Source: Bacteroides sedimenti
GTDB taxonomy: Bacteria; Bacteroidota; Bacteroidia; Bacteroidales; Bacteroidaceae
Length of the DNA: 64,000 nucleotides
Direction of reading: 5' to 3'
Assembly (NCBI RefSeq): GCF_040365225.1
Contig: NZ_AP028055.1
Location: 868,001-932,000, forward strand
Every line of letters begins with the position of its first letter. Position 1 is the stretch's first letter. The position numbers and the translations under genes are program-made. Of the stretch, positions 34,837 through 44,012 are shown in pieces. The notes beneath the pieces were generated by a model. That model ran no database searches. It saw nothing but the letters and a program-made list of their open reading frames with translations, and was not told where the DNA came from.

Positions 34837-35904
34837 CTATCTATTTGCTATCATTTTTCTTACCTTTTCAAGATCATGCTTAACCATGATTCTTACCAAT
34901 TCCGGGAAAGGAGTCTGTGTTGGGTTCCATCCCAGTAAAGTTTTAGCTTTTGTTGGATCACCCAGCAGCAAATCAACTTCAGCAGGGCGGAAGTATTTTG
35001 GATCGACTTCAACCAAAACACGTCCGGTTGCTGTATCAATACCTTTTTCATCCACGCCTTCTCCTTCCCAGCGAATATCAATTCCTGCTTCTTTGAAAGC
35101 CAATGTACAGAATTCGCGAACAGTATGCATTTCACCGGTGGCAATAACAAAATCTTCAGGCGTTTCATGTTGCAGAATCATCCACATACATTCAACATAA
35201 TCTTTTGCATATCCCCAGTCACGTTTCGAATCCAGATTTCCCATATAGAGCTTATCCTGCACACCATGCTTGATTCTTGCTACGGCAAGTGAGATCTTTC
35301 TTGTAACAAATGTTTCACCGCGTCGTTCACTTTCGTGATTAAATAAAATTCCGTTTACGGCAAACATTCCATAAGATTCGCGGTAGTTTTTAGTAATCCA
35401 GAAACCATATTGTTTGGCTACACCGTATGGGCTTCGCGGATAGAAAGGAGTTGTTTCTTTTTGAGGAACCTCCTGTACCAGTCCAAAGAGTTCAGAAGTA
35501 GAGGCCTGATAAATTTTTGTTTTCTTCTCTAATCCCAGAATGCGTACTGCCTCCAATACACGAAGAGTTCCAATTGCATCTGAATCGGCTGTATATTCCG
35601 GAACATCAAAACTCACCTTTACATGGCTTTGTGCTGCAAGATTATATATCTCATCCGGCTGTACCTGCTGAATGATGCGAATCAGGGAACTTGAATCGGT
35701 CATATCTCCATAGTGAAGATTAATGGTACGTTGTTGTTTCATGTCGCGCACCCACTCATCGAAGTAGAGATGTTCAATACGTCCGGTATTGAAAGAGGAT
35801 GATCGACGAAGGATGCCGTGCACTTCGTATCCTTTCTGTAATAGGAATTCTGCTAAAAACGAACCGTCCTGACCGGTTATCCCTGAAATTAATGCCTTTT
35901 TCAT
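34837..35904 (-). CDS. gmd: GDP-mannose 4,6-dehydratase
   Basis: A 355-residue SDR dehydratase, first step from GDP-mannose to GDP-fucose. NADP-binding GITGQDGSFLAEFLLQ (8-23), catalytic STSELFG region (about 131-137) and Tyr-x3-Lys in SPYGVAKQYGFW (about 157-168). Length is normal. It is first of the gmd-fcl operon, with a TATCTTTG box at 35968-35975. Confidence 0.97.
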   Translation of the reverse strand: MKKALISGITGQDGSFLAEFLLQKGYEVHGILRRSSSFNTGRIEHLYFDEWVRDMKQQRTINLHYGDMTDSSSLIRIIQQVQPDEIYNLAAQSHVKVSFDVPEYTADSDAIGTLRVLEAVRILGLEKKTKIYQASTSELFGLVQEVPQKETTPFYPRSPYGVAKQYGFWITKNYRESYGMFAVNGILFNHESERRGETFVTRKISLAVARIKHGVQDKLYMGNLDSKRDWGYAKDYVECMWMILQHETPEDFVIATGEMHTVREFCTLAFKEAGIDIRWEGEGVDEKGIDTATGRVLVEVDPKYFRPAEVDLLLGDPTKAKTLLGWNPTQTPFPELVRIMVKHDLEKVRKMIANR

Positions 35905-35967
35905 TTTTTATGCTATTTGGATATTGTTTTTTATATTCTAATTATGTCAATAATATTATTTATTTCA

Positions 35968-35975
35968 CAAAGATA
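35968..35975 (-). promoter_or_regulatory. Promoter -7 box of gmd-fcl
   Basis: TATCTTTG on the minus strand, 64 nt before the gmd start. Confidence 0.65.
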
Positions 35976-36875
35976 TGTTCTTTATTTATTATGAGAAAGA
36001 AATTATCTTTAAAAAGAAGATCAGATCAATGTGCTATTTTCTTCATAGTATGGTTATAATACTCAATTATAACGATTTTATATAGCTGTTTATTGTCTAT
36101 ACTTACATTCGGGTTTTAATTATTGAAACTTAAATTACAGTCAGATTCTTATTTTTAACGACTTGAATTTATATATTTTAATGTCTGTATTTATCTAATA
36201 TCTTCCTGGCTTTTACCTGATTGTGTTTAGCTGACTATACTTAACTGTGCTGAAATATAATCATGCTCTTTTCATCTTCTTTATCACTCAAAAAAATGTT
36301 TTTTGAGTGGTATATGAGTTTTTATACAGTATAAAGTTTGTTGATTTATAAATTAGGTTAGCAAATATTACTTGCTTTCAAATTATTTATAAGCGAGTGT
36401 AGCTTTTGATTATTGATTAAGAAATAGATTAAATGCCTTATAAATCTTGCTACAATTACTTTATAATATTATATTTAGTAATTGCTTATTGTTTTGTAAT
36501 GTATAAAAAAATAAAATAGAATCTATTTGGTATATATATGCAATGTGCTTTAATATCTTTTTAAATATCTAATAATAAATATACTAAAATAAATTAATTT
36601 CTTTTTATTCTTTGAATTAATGGGAAAATGCTATATAGTTATAAATATTATTTCTATTTTTGTGTCGAAATTGTTGAATTTACTAATACAGCAACTGATT
36701 AGTTACTAATTTAGTATTATAGCTTGCCTCTTTTCCGGAAGATCTATTTTGGGTTCGAAGACTATTTCTCATTTTATAAAATATAAGATATAATCAAGCG
36801 AACTTATTGTTTTGTAATTTGTTTTTTTGTAAAGCTATTGAATGAATTTAATCATTCGATAGTAAACTAATAGAT
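35976..36875. other. Long AT-rich gene-free stretch
   Basis: About 900 bases without a credible gene. It contains a perfect 11-bp hairpin with 3-nt loop (36285-36309, arms CACTCAAAAAA and TTTTTTGAGTG) and a TATTTTTG box on the plus strand (36655-36662) that could serve the small gene at 36876 through a leader of about 200 nt. Nothing else is recognisable; base composition is much more AT-rich than the flanks. Confidence 0.5.
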
Positions 36876-37076
36876 ATGAAACCCTCTAAAGTTTTATTGC
36901 TGTCGGCTTTTATAGCTACTTTATCATTTGTCTTGGGAAGTTACTACGAAGGACTTTATAATAAAGATGTGCCCTTCATGGTTACTGATACTGTATATGT
37001 TTATGCAAAAGATTCTCTCCAACACAATATTTCTCAGACTAAGAACAAAGAGAACAACATGAAGAATCTGGACTAG
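36876..37076 (+). CDS. Small single-pass membrane protein, unknown function
   Basis: A 66-residue frame with a single hydrophobic N-terminal segment (about 7-22) and a polar tail rich in Asp, Lys and Asn. It could be a short inner-membrane or exported peptide. It has its own upstream space and shares a bidirectional terminator hairpin (37193-37227) with the convergent PBP gene. No family is recognised; its reality rests on placement and the well-formed signal-like N-terminus. Confidence 0.5.
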   Translation: MKPSKVLLLSAFIATLSFVLGSYYEGLYNKDVPFMVTDTVYVYAKDSLQHNISQTKNKENNMKNLD

Positions 37077-37185
37077 AAATTTTAGACAATTCCTCTTTTA
37101 CAGAACATTTTAAAGCTAGTTGTGAACATTTCATTCAGAACGTTTGTTCTATAAATGGTTTTTTCATTGTGTGAGATTTAAGGTT

Positions 37186-37231
37186 AAAAAAAATAGCACT
37201 GATACTATAATTATAGGTCAGTGCTATCTTT
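37186..37231 (-). terminator. Bidirectional terminator, PBP1A and small gene
   Basis: ATAGCACTGA (37193-37202) pairs with TCAGTGCTAT (37218-37227). A run of eight U follows on the minus strand and CTTTTT on the plus strand. Confidence 0.85.
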
Positions 37232-37250
37232 TTAATGAGATTATAGTTTA

Positions 37251-39659
37251 TTAAAACTCTTGTTCAATGTTGGTGCCATCATCAGCGCCTTCTTCAATTC
37301 CAATACTATCTGTTGCATTTACATTAGTAGAGTCATTCTCTTCCACCGGATATGCTGACTGGCATTGATATGGTCTTGTAATCGGTTGTTTTGGTTTCGG
37401 GAATTTTGCCCTGTACTTAGTTAAGCTGGCATCGGCGAGTACCTTTTCCATAAAGTATCCAAATATCGGCAAGGCTGTCTTGCTTCCTTCTCCAAGCTTC
37501 CCTGTTCGGAAGTGGATACTGCGGTGTTCACCGCCAACCCATGCGCCACCTACCAGGTTAGGGGTAACTCCTACAAACCATGCATCCGAGTGATTTGATG
37601 AAGTTCCTGTTTTACCACCAAAATCTGTGTTGGATTTAAACAAATTGAACGACCACAAAGCTTGCGTAGTTCCCATAGGTTCTGTTAATCCTCCTTGAAG
37701 CATTTGCTGCATCAGGAAAGCTGTTTCATATGGAATTGCTTGTTTCTGTTCAGGCACATAATTATATATAACATTACCGTTGCGATCTTCAATACGTGTA
37801 ACCAGCACCGGATCATGTGTCATACCATCATTGACAACAGTACAGTAGGAATTGACTAATTCCAACAGAGATACATCTGATGATCCTAATGACAAGGACG
37901 GAATATTATGCAATGGTGTTTTAATACCCATTGCATGAGCTGTTTTAATAATTTCTCCGATTCCCACTTCTTTGGCAATCTGCACTGCGATACTATTGAT
38001 TGAACGGGCAAAAGCAGCTTTAAGCGTCAATGTTTGGCCAGAATAAAATCCGTTGGCATTACGTGGAGTCCATTTTTTCAGTTCACCTTTTTCCATTACT
38101 TCCCATTCAAGATATTGGTCTACACGTTCATCACATGGTGACATACCTTTGTTGAAAGCAGTTGCATAATCAAAGAGTTTAAATGTAGAACCTGGTTGTC
38201 TTTTTGAAAGCACCTTATCATATTTCCATGAGTCAAAATTAATATCTCCCACCCATGCTCTTACAAATCCTGACTGAGGTTCCATAGCTACGAAACCGGT
38301 ATGCATAAACCTTTCCATGTATCGTATGGAGTCCATTGTACTAAATGTAGTATCCTTAACACCGGTTTTATAGTCGAAAACTTTAAGACGGTGAGGCTTG
38401 TTCATGAAGTAATTAATAGAATCGGGCTGATCAGGAAATTTCTGCTGTAAGATCTTATAAGCAGATGTTTTTTTAGCCAGGTCTTCAATGAATCCTACAA
38501 TTTCTTTGTGGTTTTTATCTTGCCAGGGATTCTCTTTCCCCCAGTGGTTGTCGAAATTTCTCTGGACAATACGCATCTGTTTGTCTACCGCCTCTTCAGC
38601 ATATTTCTGCATTCGGGTATCGAGCGTTGTGTATATTTTAAGACCGTCAGAATATAGGTCTATATCATTCTCTTTACACCATTCTTTAAGAGATTCTGCA
38701 ACTGCTTCTCTAAAGTAAAGTGCCTCTCCTCCATAATTGGTTTCAACGCTGTAGTTCAATTTTATAGGGATCAGTTTCAGAGAATCGCATTCTTTAGAAG
38801 AAATCAGATGGTGAGTCAATAAGTTTTCCAATACTACATTTCTTCTTTTAAGACTGTTCTTTGGATTGATGCGTGGGTTGTATGTGGTTGTGGCTTTAAG
38901 TAAACCAACCAATGTAGCCGCCTGTTCTATTGTCAAATGTTGAGGATTTGTGTTAAAGTAAGTCTTACATGCGGTTTTAATACCATATGCATTACTTCCA
39001 AAATCTACGGTATTGAGATACATTGTAAGAATCTCCTCCTTGGAATAAAACATTTCAATTTTAACTGCAGTAATCCACTCTTTTGATTTCATTATCAAAA
39101 GCTTTAATCCTGGTATGTTACCCAGTAATCCTCTGGAGTATTGTGAACGTACCTTGAATAGATTTTTTACAAGCTGCTGAGTAATTGTGCTTGCTCCTCG
39201 GGCATTTCCATGAGCCATATCCTTTATTGCGGCAAAGACTCCTTCTAAATCAACACCAAAGTGCTCATAGAAACGTTCATCTTCAGTGCTAATCAGTGTT
39301 TTAATGAGGATTGGAGAGATTTCTTCGTATTTTACGGGAGTTCTGTTTTCTCTAAAATATTTGCTGATGAGCTTCCCATCCGCACTGTATATTTCTGAAG
39401 CCACGCTTTGGTTAGGGTTGTTAATGCTTGACATGCTTGGAGATTTCCCAAATAACCAAAGGAAGTTGATATCTACCAGAAAGAGGTAGAGAGAGAATAA
39501 AAGAATAATTGAGCAAAAAACAAGTACAATCTTTTTGTACCAAGGAGAATTACGGTAGTAAGATTTGCCTTTTTTGTACCAGTTTTTGCATTTAGACTTT
39601 AAAAAATTGAAAGCGGATTTACCGTTTGTAATCAATTTACTGATATCAATGTTAATCAT
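37251..39659 (-). CDS. Penicillin-binding protein 1A (bifunctional transglycosylase/transpeptidase)
   Basis: An 802-residue class A PBP. Short cytoplasmic part, one membrane anchor (about 45-65), GT51 glycosyltransferase domain (STEDERFYEHFGVD about 117-130 with the catalytic Glu; GASTITQQLVKN), then the transpeptidase with SxxK as QPGSTFKLFDY (about 483-493), SxN as ARSINSIAVQ and KTG as GGKTGTSSNHSD (about 680-691). It polymerises and cross-links peptidoglycan at the inner membrane. Acidic C-terminal tail of low complexity. It is transcribed alone from 39740-39747. Confidence 0.95.
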   Translation of the reverse strand: MINIDISKLITNGKSAFNFLKSKCKNWYKKGKSYYRNSPWYKKIVLVFCSIILLFSLYLFLVDINFLWLFGKSPSMSSINNPNQSVASEIYSADGKLISKYFRENRTPVKYEEISPILIKTLISTEDERFYEHFGVDLEGVFAAIKDMAHGNARGASTITQQLVKNLFKVRSQYSRGLLGNIPGLKLLIMKSKEWITAVKIEMFYSKEEILTMYLNTVDFGSNAYGIKTACKTYFNTNPQHLTIEQAATLVGLLKATTTYNPRINPKNSLKRRNVVLENLLTHHLISSKECDSLKLIPIKLNYSVETNYGGEALYFREAVAESLKEWCKENDIDLYSDGLKIYTTLDTRMQKYAEEAVDKQMRIVQRNFDNHWGKENPWQDKNHKEIVGFIEDLAKKTSAYKILQQKFPDQPDSINYFMNKPHRLKVFDYKTGVKDTTFSTMDSIRYMERFMHTGFVAMEPQSGFVRAWVGDINFDSWKYDKVLSKRQPGSTFKLFDYATAFNKGMSPCDERVDQYLEWEVMEKGELKKWTPRNANGFYSGQTLTLKAAFARSINSIAVQIAKEVGIGEIIKTAHAMGIKTPLHNIPSLSLGSSDVSLLELVNSYCTVVNDGMTHDPVLVTRIEDRNGNVIYNYVPEQKQAIPYETAFLMQQMLQGGLTEPMGTTQALWSFNLFKSNTDFGGKTGTSSNHSDAWFVGVTPNLVGGAWVGGEHRSIHFRTGKLGEGSKTALPIFGYFMEKVLADASLTKYRAKFPKPKQPITRPYQCQSAYPVEENDSTNVNATDSIGIEEGADDGTNIEQEF

Positions 39660-39739
39660 TTAAGTATGTTTCAATTATATTATTTATCAACTAATGCAAC
39701 AGGTTGCAGTTGTCTTTTTATTCTCCTGAAAAGATAGCG

Positions 39740-39747
39740 CAAAATTA
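39740..39747 (-). promoter_or_regulatory. Promoter -7 box of PBP1A
   Basis: TAATTTTG on the minus strand, 81 nt before the start. The divergent CDF gene has its own box (39966-39973). Confidence 0.55.
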
Positions 39748-39965
39748 CTAAATTTGTTTGGTAAAAAGCGATTCGGTACTATAAAAAAGAGATTGATTTA
39801 AGAATTCTTATTATAGATATATTAATTGGTGTAATTAAAAGGCAGAATATTAAATAATTAGCAATATTTTTGACTTGATTTCATTACGGCCTGTTTGATA
39901 ATGCAGATGTAGAATTATCTAAATTGTTTTTCTATCAGAAGGAATTTATATTCAACTTATTTATA

Positions 39966-39973
39966 TAGATTTG
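39966..39973 (+). promoter_or_regulatory. Promoter -7 box of CDF gene
   Basis: TAGATTTG, 43 nt before the start at 40016. The gap 39748-39965 is AT-rich and shows nothing else. Confidence 0.55.
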
Positions 39974-40015
39974 CGTTATATTGATTAGCATTTACAAATT
40001 GTAAAATGTTAGAGG

Positions 40016-40906
40016 ATGAAGAATGAGAAAAAGAAAGTAGCCTTACTCTCAGTGCTAGCGGCAATTTTTCTGACTGGCTTTAAGATGATTATCGGTGTCC
40101 TTACTGGTAGTTTGGGGATTCTTTCTGAAGCATTGCATTCAGGACTGGACCTCATAGCAGCTGTAATTACTTTATTTTCAGTCAGTATCTCCGATAAGCC
40201 TGCAGATAAAGAACACAACTATGGGCATGGCAAGATTGAGAATTTATCGGCCCTTATTGAGACGGTATTGTTACTAATTACATGTGTCTGGATTGTGTAT
40301 GAAGCAATCAATCGTCTGGCAACAGGGAATACTCATATCAAAGTAAATATTTGGAGTTATGTGGTTGTAATTACTGCAATTGTTGTCGATATTTCGCGCT
40401 CGAAAGTACTCTACAAAGTAGCAAAGAAGCATAATAGCCAGGCGCTTGAAGCAGATGCATTGCATTTTTCTACGGATATCTGGAGCTCTTCAGTTGTATT
40501 GTTCGGACTTATCTGTGCCAATTTTGGGTTTTATTTTGCCGATTCTGTAGCTGCATTGTTTGTGGCAATACTTGTAGTTTCGGTCTCGTTGAGGTTGGGA
40601 AAGAAGTCAATTGATGTTTTGCTTGATAAGGCTCCAGAGGAAAAGATCCGTTTGGTAGAGGAAAAGCTTCACTCAATAGCTGAAGTAAAATCCTTTCACG
40701 GTCTCAAGGTTCGCTCGGCTGGAGCCGACACTTTTATTAAAGTGAATGTACATTTTGATTCAAGGCTGACATTGACAGAGGTTCACAATATATGTGATAA
40801 GATAGAGAAGGAGATAAATATGCTCATTAACAGAAGTGAAGTATATATTCATGCCGAACCGGAAGATGAAACGCATATTGATTCTGAAAAACAGATAGAT
40901 ATCTGA
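40016..40906 (+). CDS. Cation diffusion facilitator metal exporter
   Basis: A 296-residue CDF transporter, exchanging cytoplasmic divalent metal (Zn, Fe, Mn or similar) for protons. Six membrane segments; the intramembrane metal site is formed by 'EALHSGLDLIAA' (TM2, His-x3-Asp) and 'EADALHFSTDIWSS' (TM5, His-x3-Asp), the loop by DKEHNYGHGKIENLSAL. The HDxxD rather than DDxxD-like pattern does not fix the metal. The C-terminal cytoplasmic domain (about 205-285) is the usual dimer module. Confidence 0.93.
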   Translation: MKNEKKKVALLSVLAAIFLTGFKMIIGVLTGSLGILSEALHSGLDLIAAVITLFSVSISDKPADKEHNYGHGKIENLSALIETVLLLITCVWIVYEAINRLATGNTHIKVNIWSYVVVITAIVVDISRSKVLYKVAKKHNSQALEADALHFSTDIWSSSVVLFGLICANFGFYFADSVAALFVAILVVSVSLRLGKKSIDVLLDKAPEEKIRLVEEKLHSIAEVKSFHGLKVRSAGADTFIKVNVHFDSRLTLTEVHNICDKIEKEINMLINRSEVYIHAEPEDETHIDSEKQIDI

Positions 40907-40943
40907 TACTTATCAATGCTTTTTCCAAGCAAAAGAACAGTTA

Positions 40944-41525
40944 CTAATCATTTGTGTTTTTAATTTCAATTCGGTTGATTTCCCAAATATTATTCTTTTT
41001 TATTAAAGCAGCGTAAAGATATTTATTCCAGTAACTTTTGTCCGAAACCGGGCTGGTTGAACTGTAAAATTTTCCTTTGACAATTACATTATTGGGATCA
41101 ATTGTTATGGTCTCAATTATATCAATTCCGCTTAATGGCTCTACGCACATTGTCCATCGGTATATATTGAAAAAATCACAACCAATGTTTCTATAATCTT
41201 CAAGATTTGGCAACTTCTCATTCAATTGTCCAAAAGGTATCTTTCTCACTTCCTCAATACATTTCAGATATGATTCAATTTCTTTATTTATAAGACTATC
41301 GCTAAAATGATAGCTCTTTAGGTTTGTTATATATTTATTCATATTAAGTGTGGTCATCCCCGTTGTATCAGGCACAAAGATTGGCTGATATTCTTCAATC
41401 GTTCCTTGCTCAATCATGCTGAAATACCATTTATAAAAGCTTATCACAACGCTATCGGGCTGTTCTTGTGCGAGTGCCTTTTGAGAAAATATAATAAATA
41501 ATAATAGAATAAAGAGCTGTTTCAT
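40944..41525 (-). CDS. Exported protein, possible DUF3828 family
   Basis: A 193-residue protein with a signal peptide (1-19, LAQ cleavage). The segment VVISFYKWYFSMIEQG (26-41) and the C-terminal 'KNNIWEINRIEI' resemble the DUF3828 pattern (a small lipoprotein or periplasmic fold). Function unknown. It is last in a minus-strand group of three small exported or membrane proteins (40.9-42.5 kb) between two core transporters. Confidence 0.65.
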   Translation of the reverse strand: MKQLFILLLFIIFSQKALAQEQPDSVVISFYKWYFSMIEQGTIEEYQPIFVPDTTGMTTLNMNKYITNLKSYHFSDSLINKEIESYLKCIEEVRKIPFGQLNEKLPNLEDYRNIGCDFFNIYRWTMCVEPLSGIDIIETITIDPNNVIVKGKFYSSTSPVSDKSYWNKYLYAALIKKNNIWEINRIEIKNTND

Positions 41526-41581
41526 ATGTGTTCTAATAAGATAGTTGTTTTAATACATTGTATCCAATAATGCATAATCAT

Positions 41582-42025
41582 TTAAAAGATTAACATAACA
41601 GTGCCACTCCCATCTTTAACAAATAGTCTGAGTTCTTTTCCTGCTTTTTTGTTGTACTTAATAGACTTAATTGTACAAACAACGGCAGTGGCGAACAACA
41701 AAGTTCCTGCAATCATGCATGCAGCATTAATAGAGTGAGTGTTTTCTTCATCAAATATATTAAAATTATTGAAACCAATAAAAAAACAGGCGGTACTTGC
41801 TGCAAGTGTTCCAATAGCTCCATACTCATAATAACCAGATCTTTGCAAATATCCGCCCGAACGGTGCAGAATTTCTTTTGAATTCTCTGTCAACATTATG
41901 CTTATGCTGTCTGTTAATTCCTTTTTTGAAAACCCTCTTTCTGTTACTCCGTTTACCTGCTTCGTTTCTTGAGTATATGCTTTTACAGAAATCAGAAGTA
42001 GAGTTACCAATATAATTTTTCTCAT
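41582..42025 (-). CDS. Small membrane protein, paralogue A
   Basis: A 147-residue protein with a signal peptide (1-18) and two hydrophobic segments (about 70-92 and 98-118). It is clearly paralogous to the upstream gene (42053-42502): both have a Gly-Tyr/Glu-Leu-Gln-Arg/Lys-Ser pattern, 'GTLAAS', 'VVCTIKSIKYNKKAGKELRL' and a short beta C-terminus. No known family. Tandem duplication and co-orientation (27-bp gap) suggest an operon and perhaps a heteromeric pair. Confidence 0.7.
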   Translation of the reverse strand: MRKIILVTLLLISVKAYTQETKQVNGVTERGFSKKELTDSISIMLTENSKEILHRSGGYLQRSGYYEYGAIGTLAASTACFFIGFNNFNIFDEENTHSINAACMIAGTLLFATAVVCTIKSIKYNKKAGKELRLFVKDGSGTVMLIF

Positions 42026-42052
42026 AGCATGATATTTATAAAGTAATTACGA

Positions 42053-42502
42053 TCAGAAAGTATAAACAATACAACCTGTAGTTCCATTCATGGTTAGTTT
42101 TAATTGCTTTCCGGCTTTAATCTTATAATTGATTGAGATAATAGTGCATACTACAGATGAAGCCAGGAACAGACCACTTATTGCATAATAAAAATCTCCT
42201 TGGTTATTATTGTTACTTCCATTGTATTGATTGTCCTTATTTGAAGCAATTGAAGATAAAATTGCACTGGCCGCCAAAGAGCCAAGAGCAAAATAACTGA
42301 AGTTGGCCGATTTCTGAAGGAATTCCCCCGATTTTCTAATGTGGAACCCGGTTGATTGCCCGATAAATTGTTGAGTAGATTCATCCACATTTTGACTTAA
42401 ATTATCTTGATAAATAGCATCTTTACCCACCTGACTCTCATTTCTCTGAGAAAAAAGACTAGATGAAAAAATGAACAAGAGAATAAATAATTGTGTTCTC
42501 AT
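42053..42502 (-). CDS. Small membrane protein, paralogue B
   Basis: A 149-residue protein with a signal peptide (1-18) and two hydrophobic segments (about 72-90 and 107-125). Shares with paralogue A the 'KSGEFLQKSANFSYFALGSL' region, the 'VVCTIISINYKIKAGKQLKL' segment and a beta-type tail. It has a polar Asn-rich loop (about 92-104) between the membrane segments. Function unknown. Confidence 0.7.
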   Translation of the reverse strand: MRTQLFILLFIFSSSLFSQRNESQVGKDAIYQDNLSQNVDESTQQFIGQSTGFHIRKSGEFLQKSANFSYFALGSLAASAILSSIASNKDNQYNGSNNNNQGDFYYAISGLFLASSVVCTIISINYKIKAGKQLKLTMNGTTGCIVYTF

Positions 42503-42573
42503 ATGGCAATCTAATTATTGGATAAAATCTGATATTCTTATACCAAATCGATTTATTTAGAGTTGATTTGCAC

Positions 42574-42581
42574 TATCTTTG
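42574..42581 (+). promoter_or_regulatory. Promoter -7 box of dcuB
   Basis: TATCTTTG with TTTA 18 nt upstream. The leader to 42702 is about 115 nt. Confidence 0.65.
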
Positions 42582-42701
42582 CCTAATTAAAACATAAATC
42601 GGAGTGAAATGGTTTTTATCATTCCATGAATTTACTATCTAGAGATTCTTAAACAGATTCTCATCAAAGGATGAATTATATAATTATCAAGAAAAAAATA
42701 G

Positions 42702-44012
42702 ATGATATACCAATTAATATTTGTGCTGGTTGCCATTCTTATCGGAGCAAGACTGGGAGGGATTGGCCTTGGAGTGATGGGAGGTGTGGGACTGGCTATT
42801 CTCACATTTGCATTTGGACTGCAACCGACTGCTCCTCCAATTGATGTAATGTTGATGATTGCAGCAGTAATTTCGGCTGCATCCTGTATGCAAGCTGCCG
42901 GTGGACTCGATTACATGGTAAAAGCTGCAGAGAAACTTCTTCGGAAAAATCCGTCGAAAGTTGTTTGGTTAAGTCCTCTTGTAACATATTTGTTTACGTT
43001 CCTGGCAGGTACCGGACATGTTGCTTATTCTATTCTTCCAGTGATTGCCGAGGTTGCTACCGAAACTAAAATTAGACCAGAACGGCCATTGGGTATTGCA
43101 GTAATTGCATCACAACAAGCTATTACAGCCAGTCCTATTTCTGCGGCCACGGTTGCATTACTTGGATTATTATCCGGATACAATATATCTCTGATTGATA
43201 TTTTAAAAATTAGTATTCCTGCAACTTTGGTTGGAGTGCTTGTCGGATCTTTCTATTCATTATACGTGGGGAAAGAACTGGTGGAGGATCCTGAATACAA
43301 AAAAAGAATTGCTGCGGGTGAATTTGATGATCGTAAAGTTCAAACTAATGATGTTGCAAATAACCGAAAAGCTTTATTATCGGTAATTATCTTTTTGTTT
43401 GCAACTATTCTTATTGTACTTTTTGGCTCGTTTGAGAGTCTTAAGCCTGCTTTCGTTGTTGATGGTGAGGTTGTTAAACTGGGAATGTCGTCTATTATAG
43501 AAATCTTGATGCTTTCGGCTGCTGCTTTGATTTTATTATTGACTAAATCAGATGGGATAAAGGCAACTCAGGGTTCTGTATTCATTGCCGGTATGCAGGC
43601 AGTGATTGCTATATTTGGTATAGCATGGATGGGAGATACATTCTTACATGGAAATATGACAGAACTCACGGCATCTATTAAGGATATTGTAACTGCTACG
43701 CCCTGGCTTTTTGGGATAGCTTTGTTTGTTATGTCAATCTTACTGTATAGTCAGGCAGCAACTGTCCGGGCACTTGTTCCTCTCGGAGTTGCATTATCTA
43801 TATCTCCATATATGCTTATTGCTCTATTCCCGGCAGTGAATGGTTATTTCTTTATTCCTAACTATCCCACAGTAGTTGCTGCTATTAATTTTGACCGTAC
43901 CGGAACTACTCGAATCGGTAAGTATGTGTTAAATCACTCCTTTATGATGCCTGGAATTATTTCAACGGTGGTAGCTGTAGGGGTAGGTTTGTTGTTGATT
44001 CAATTCTTTTGA
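42702..44012 (+). CDS. dcuB: Anaerobic C4-dicarboxylate transporter (Dcu family)
   Basis: A 436-residue inner-membrane transporter with about 10-12 hydrophobic segments. Typical Dcu signature stretches: GARLGGIGLGVMGGVGLAIL (17-36), LAGTGHVAYSILPVIAEVA, 'QQAITASPISAATVALLGLL'. It exchanges fumarate, succinate, aspartate or malate during anaerobic metabolism; in a Bacteroides-like cell it would export succinate. The DcuA/DcuB choice is from general similarity. Its last 13 bp overlap the convergent lipoprotein gene. Confidence 0.93.
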   Translation: MIYQLIFVLVAILIGARLGGIGLGVMGGVGLAILTFAFGLQPTAPPIDVMLMIAAVISAASCMQAAGGLDYMVKAAEKLLRKNPSKVVWLSPLVTYLFTFLAGTGHVAYSILPVIAEVATETKIRPERPLGIAVIASQQAITASPISAATVALLGLLSGYNISLIDILKISIPATLVGVLVGSFYSLYVGKELVEDPEYKKRIAAGEFDDRKVQTNDVANNRKALLSVIIFLFATILIVLFGSFESLKPAFVVDGEVVKLGMSSIIEILMLSAAALILLLTKSDGIKATQGSVFIAGMQAVIAIFGIAWMGDTFLHGNMTELTASIKDIVTATPWLFGIALFVMSILLYSQAATVRALVPLGVALSISPYMLIALFPAVNGYFFIPNYPTVVAAINFDRTGTTRIGKYVLNHSFMMPGIISTVVAVGVGLLLIQFF

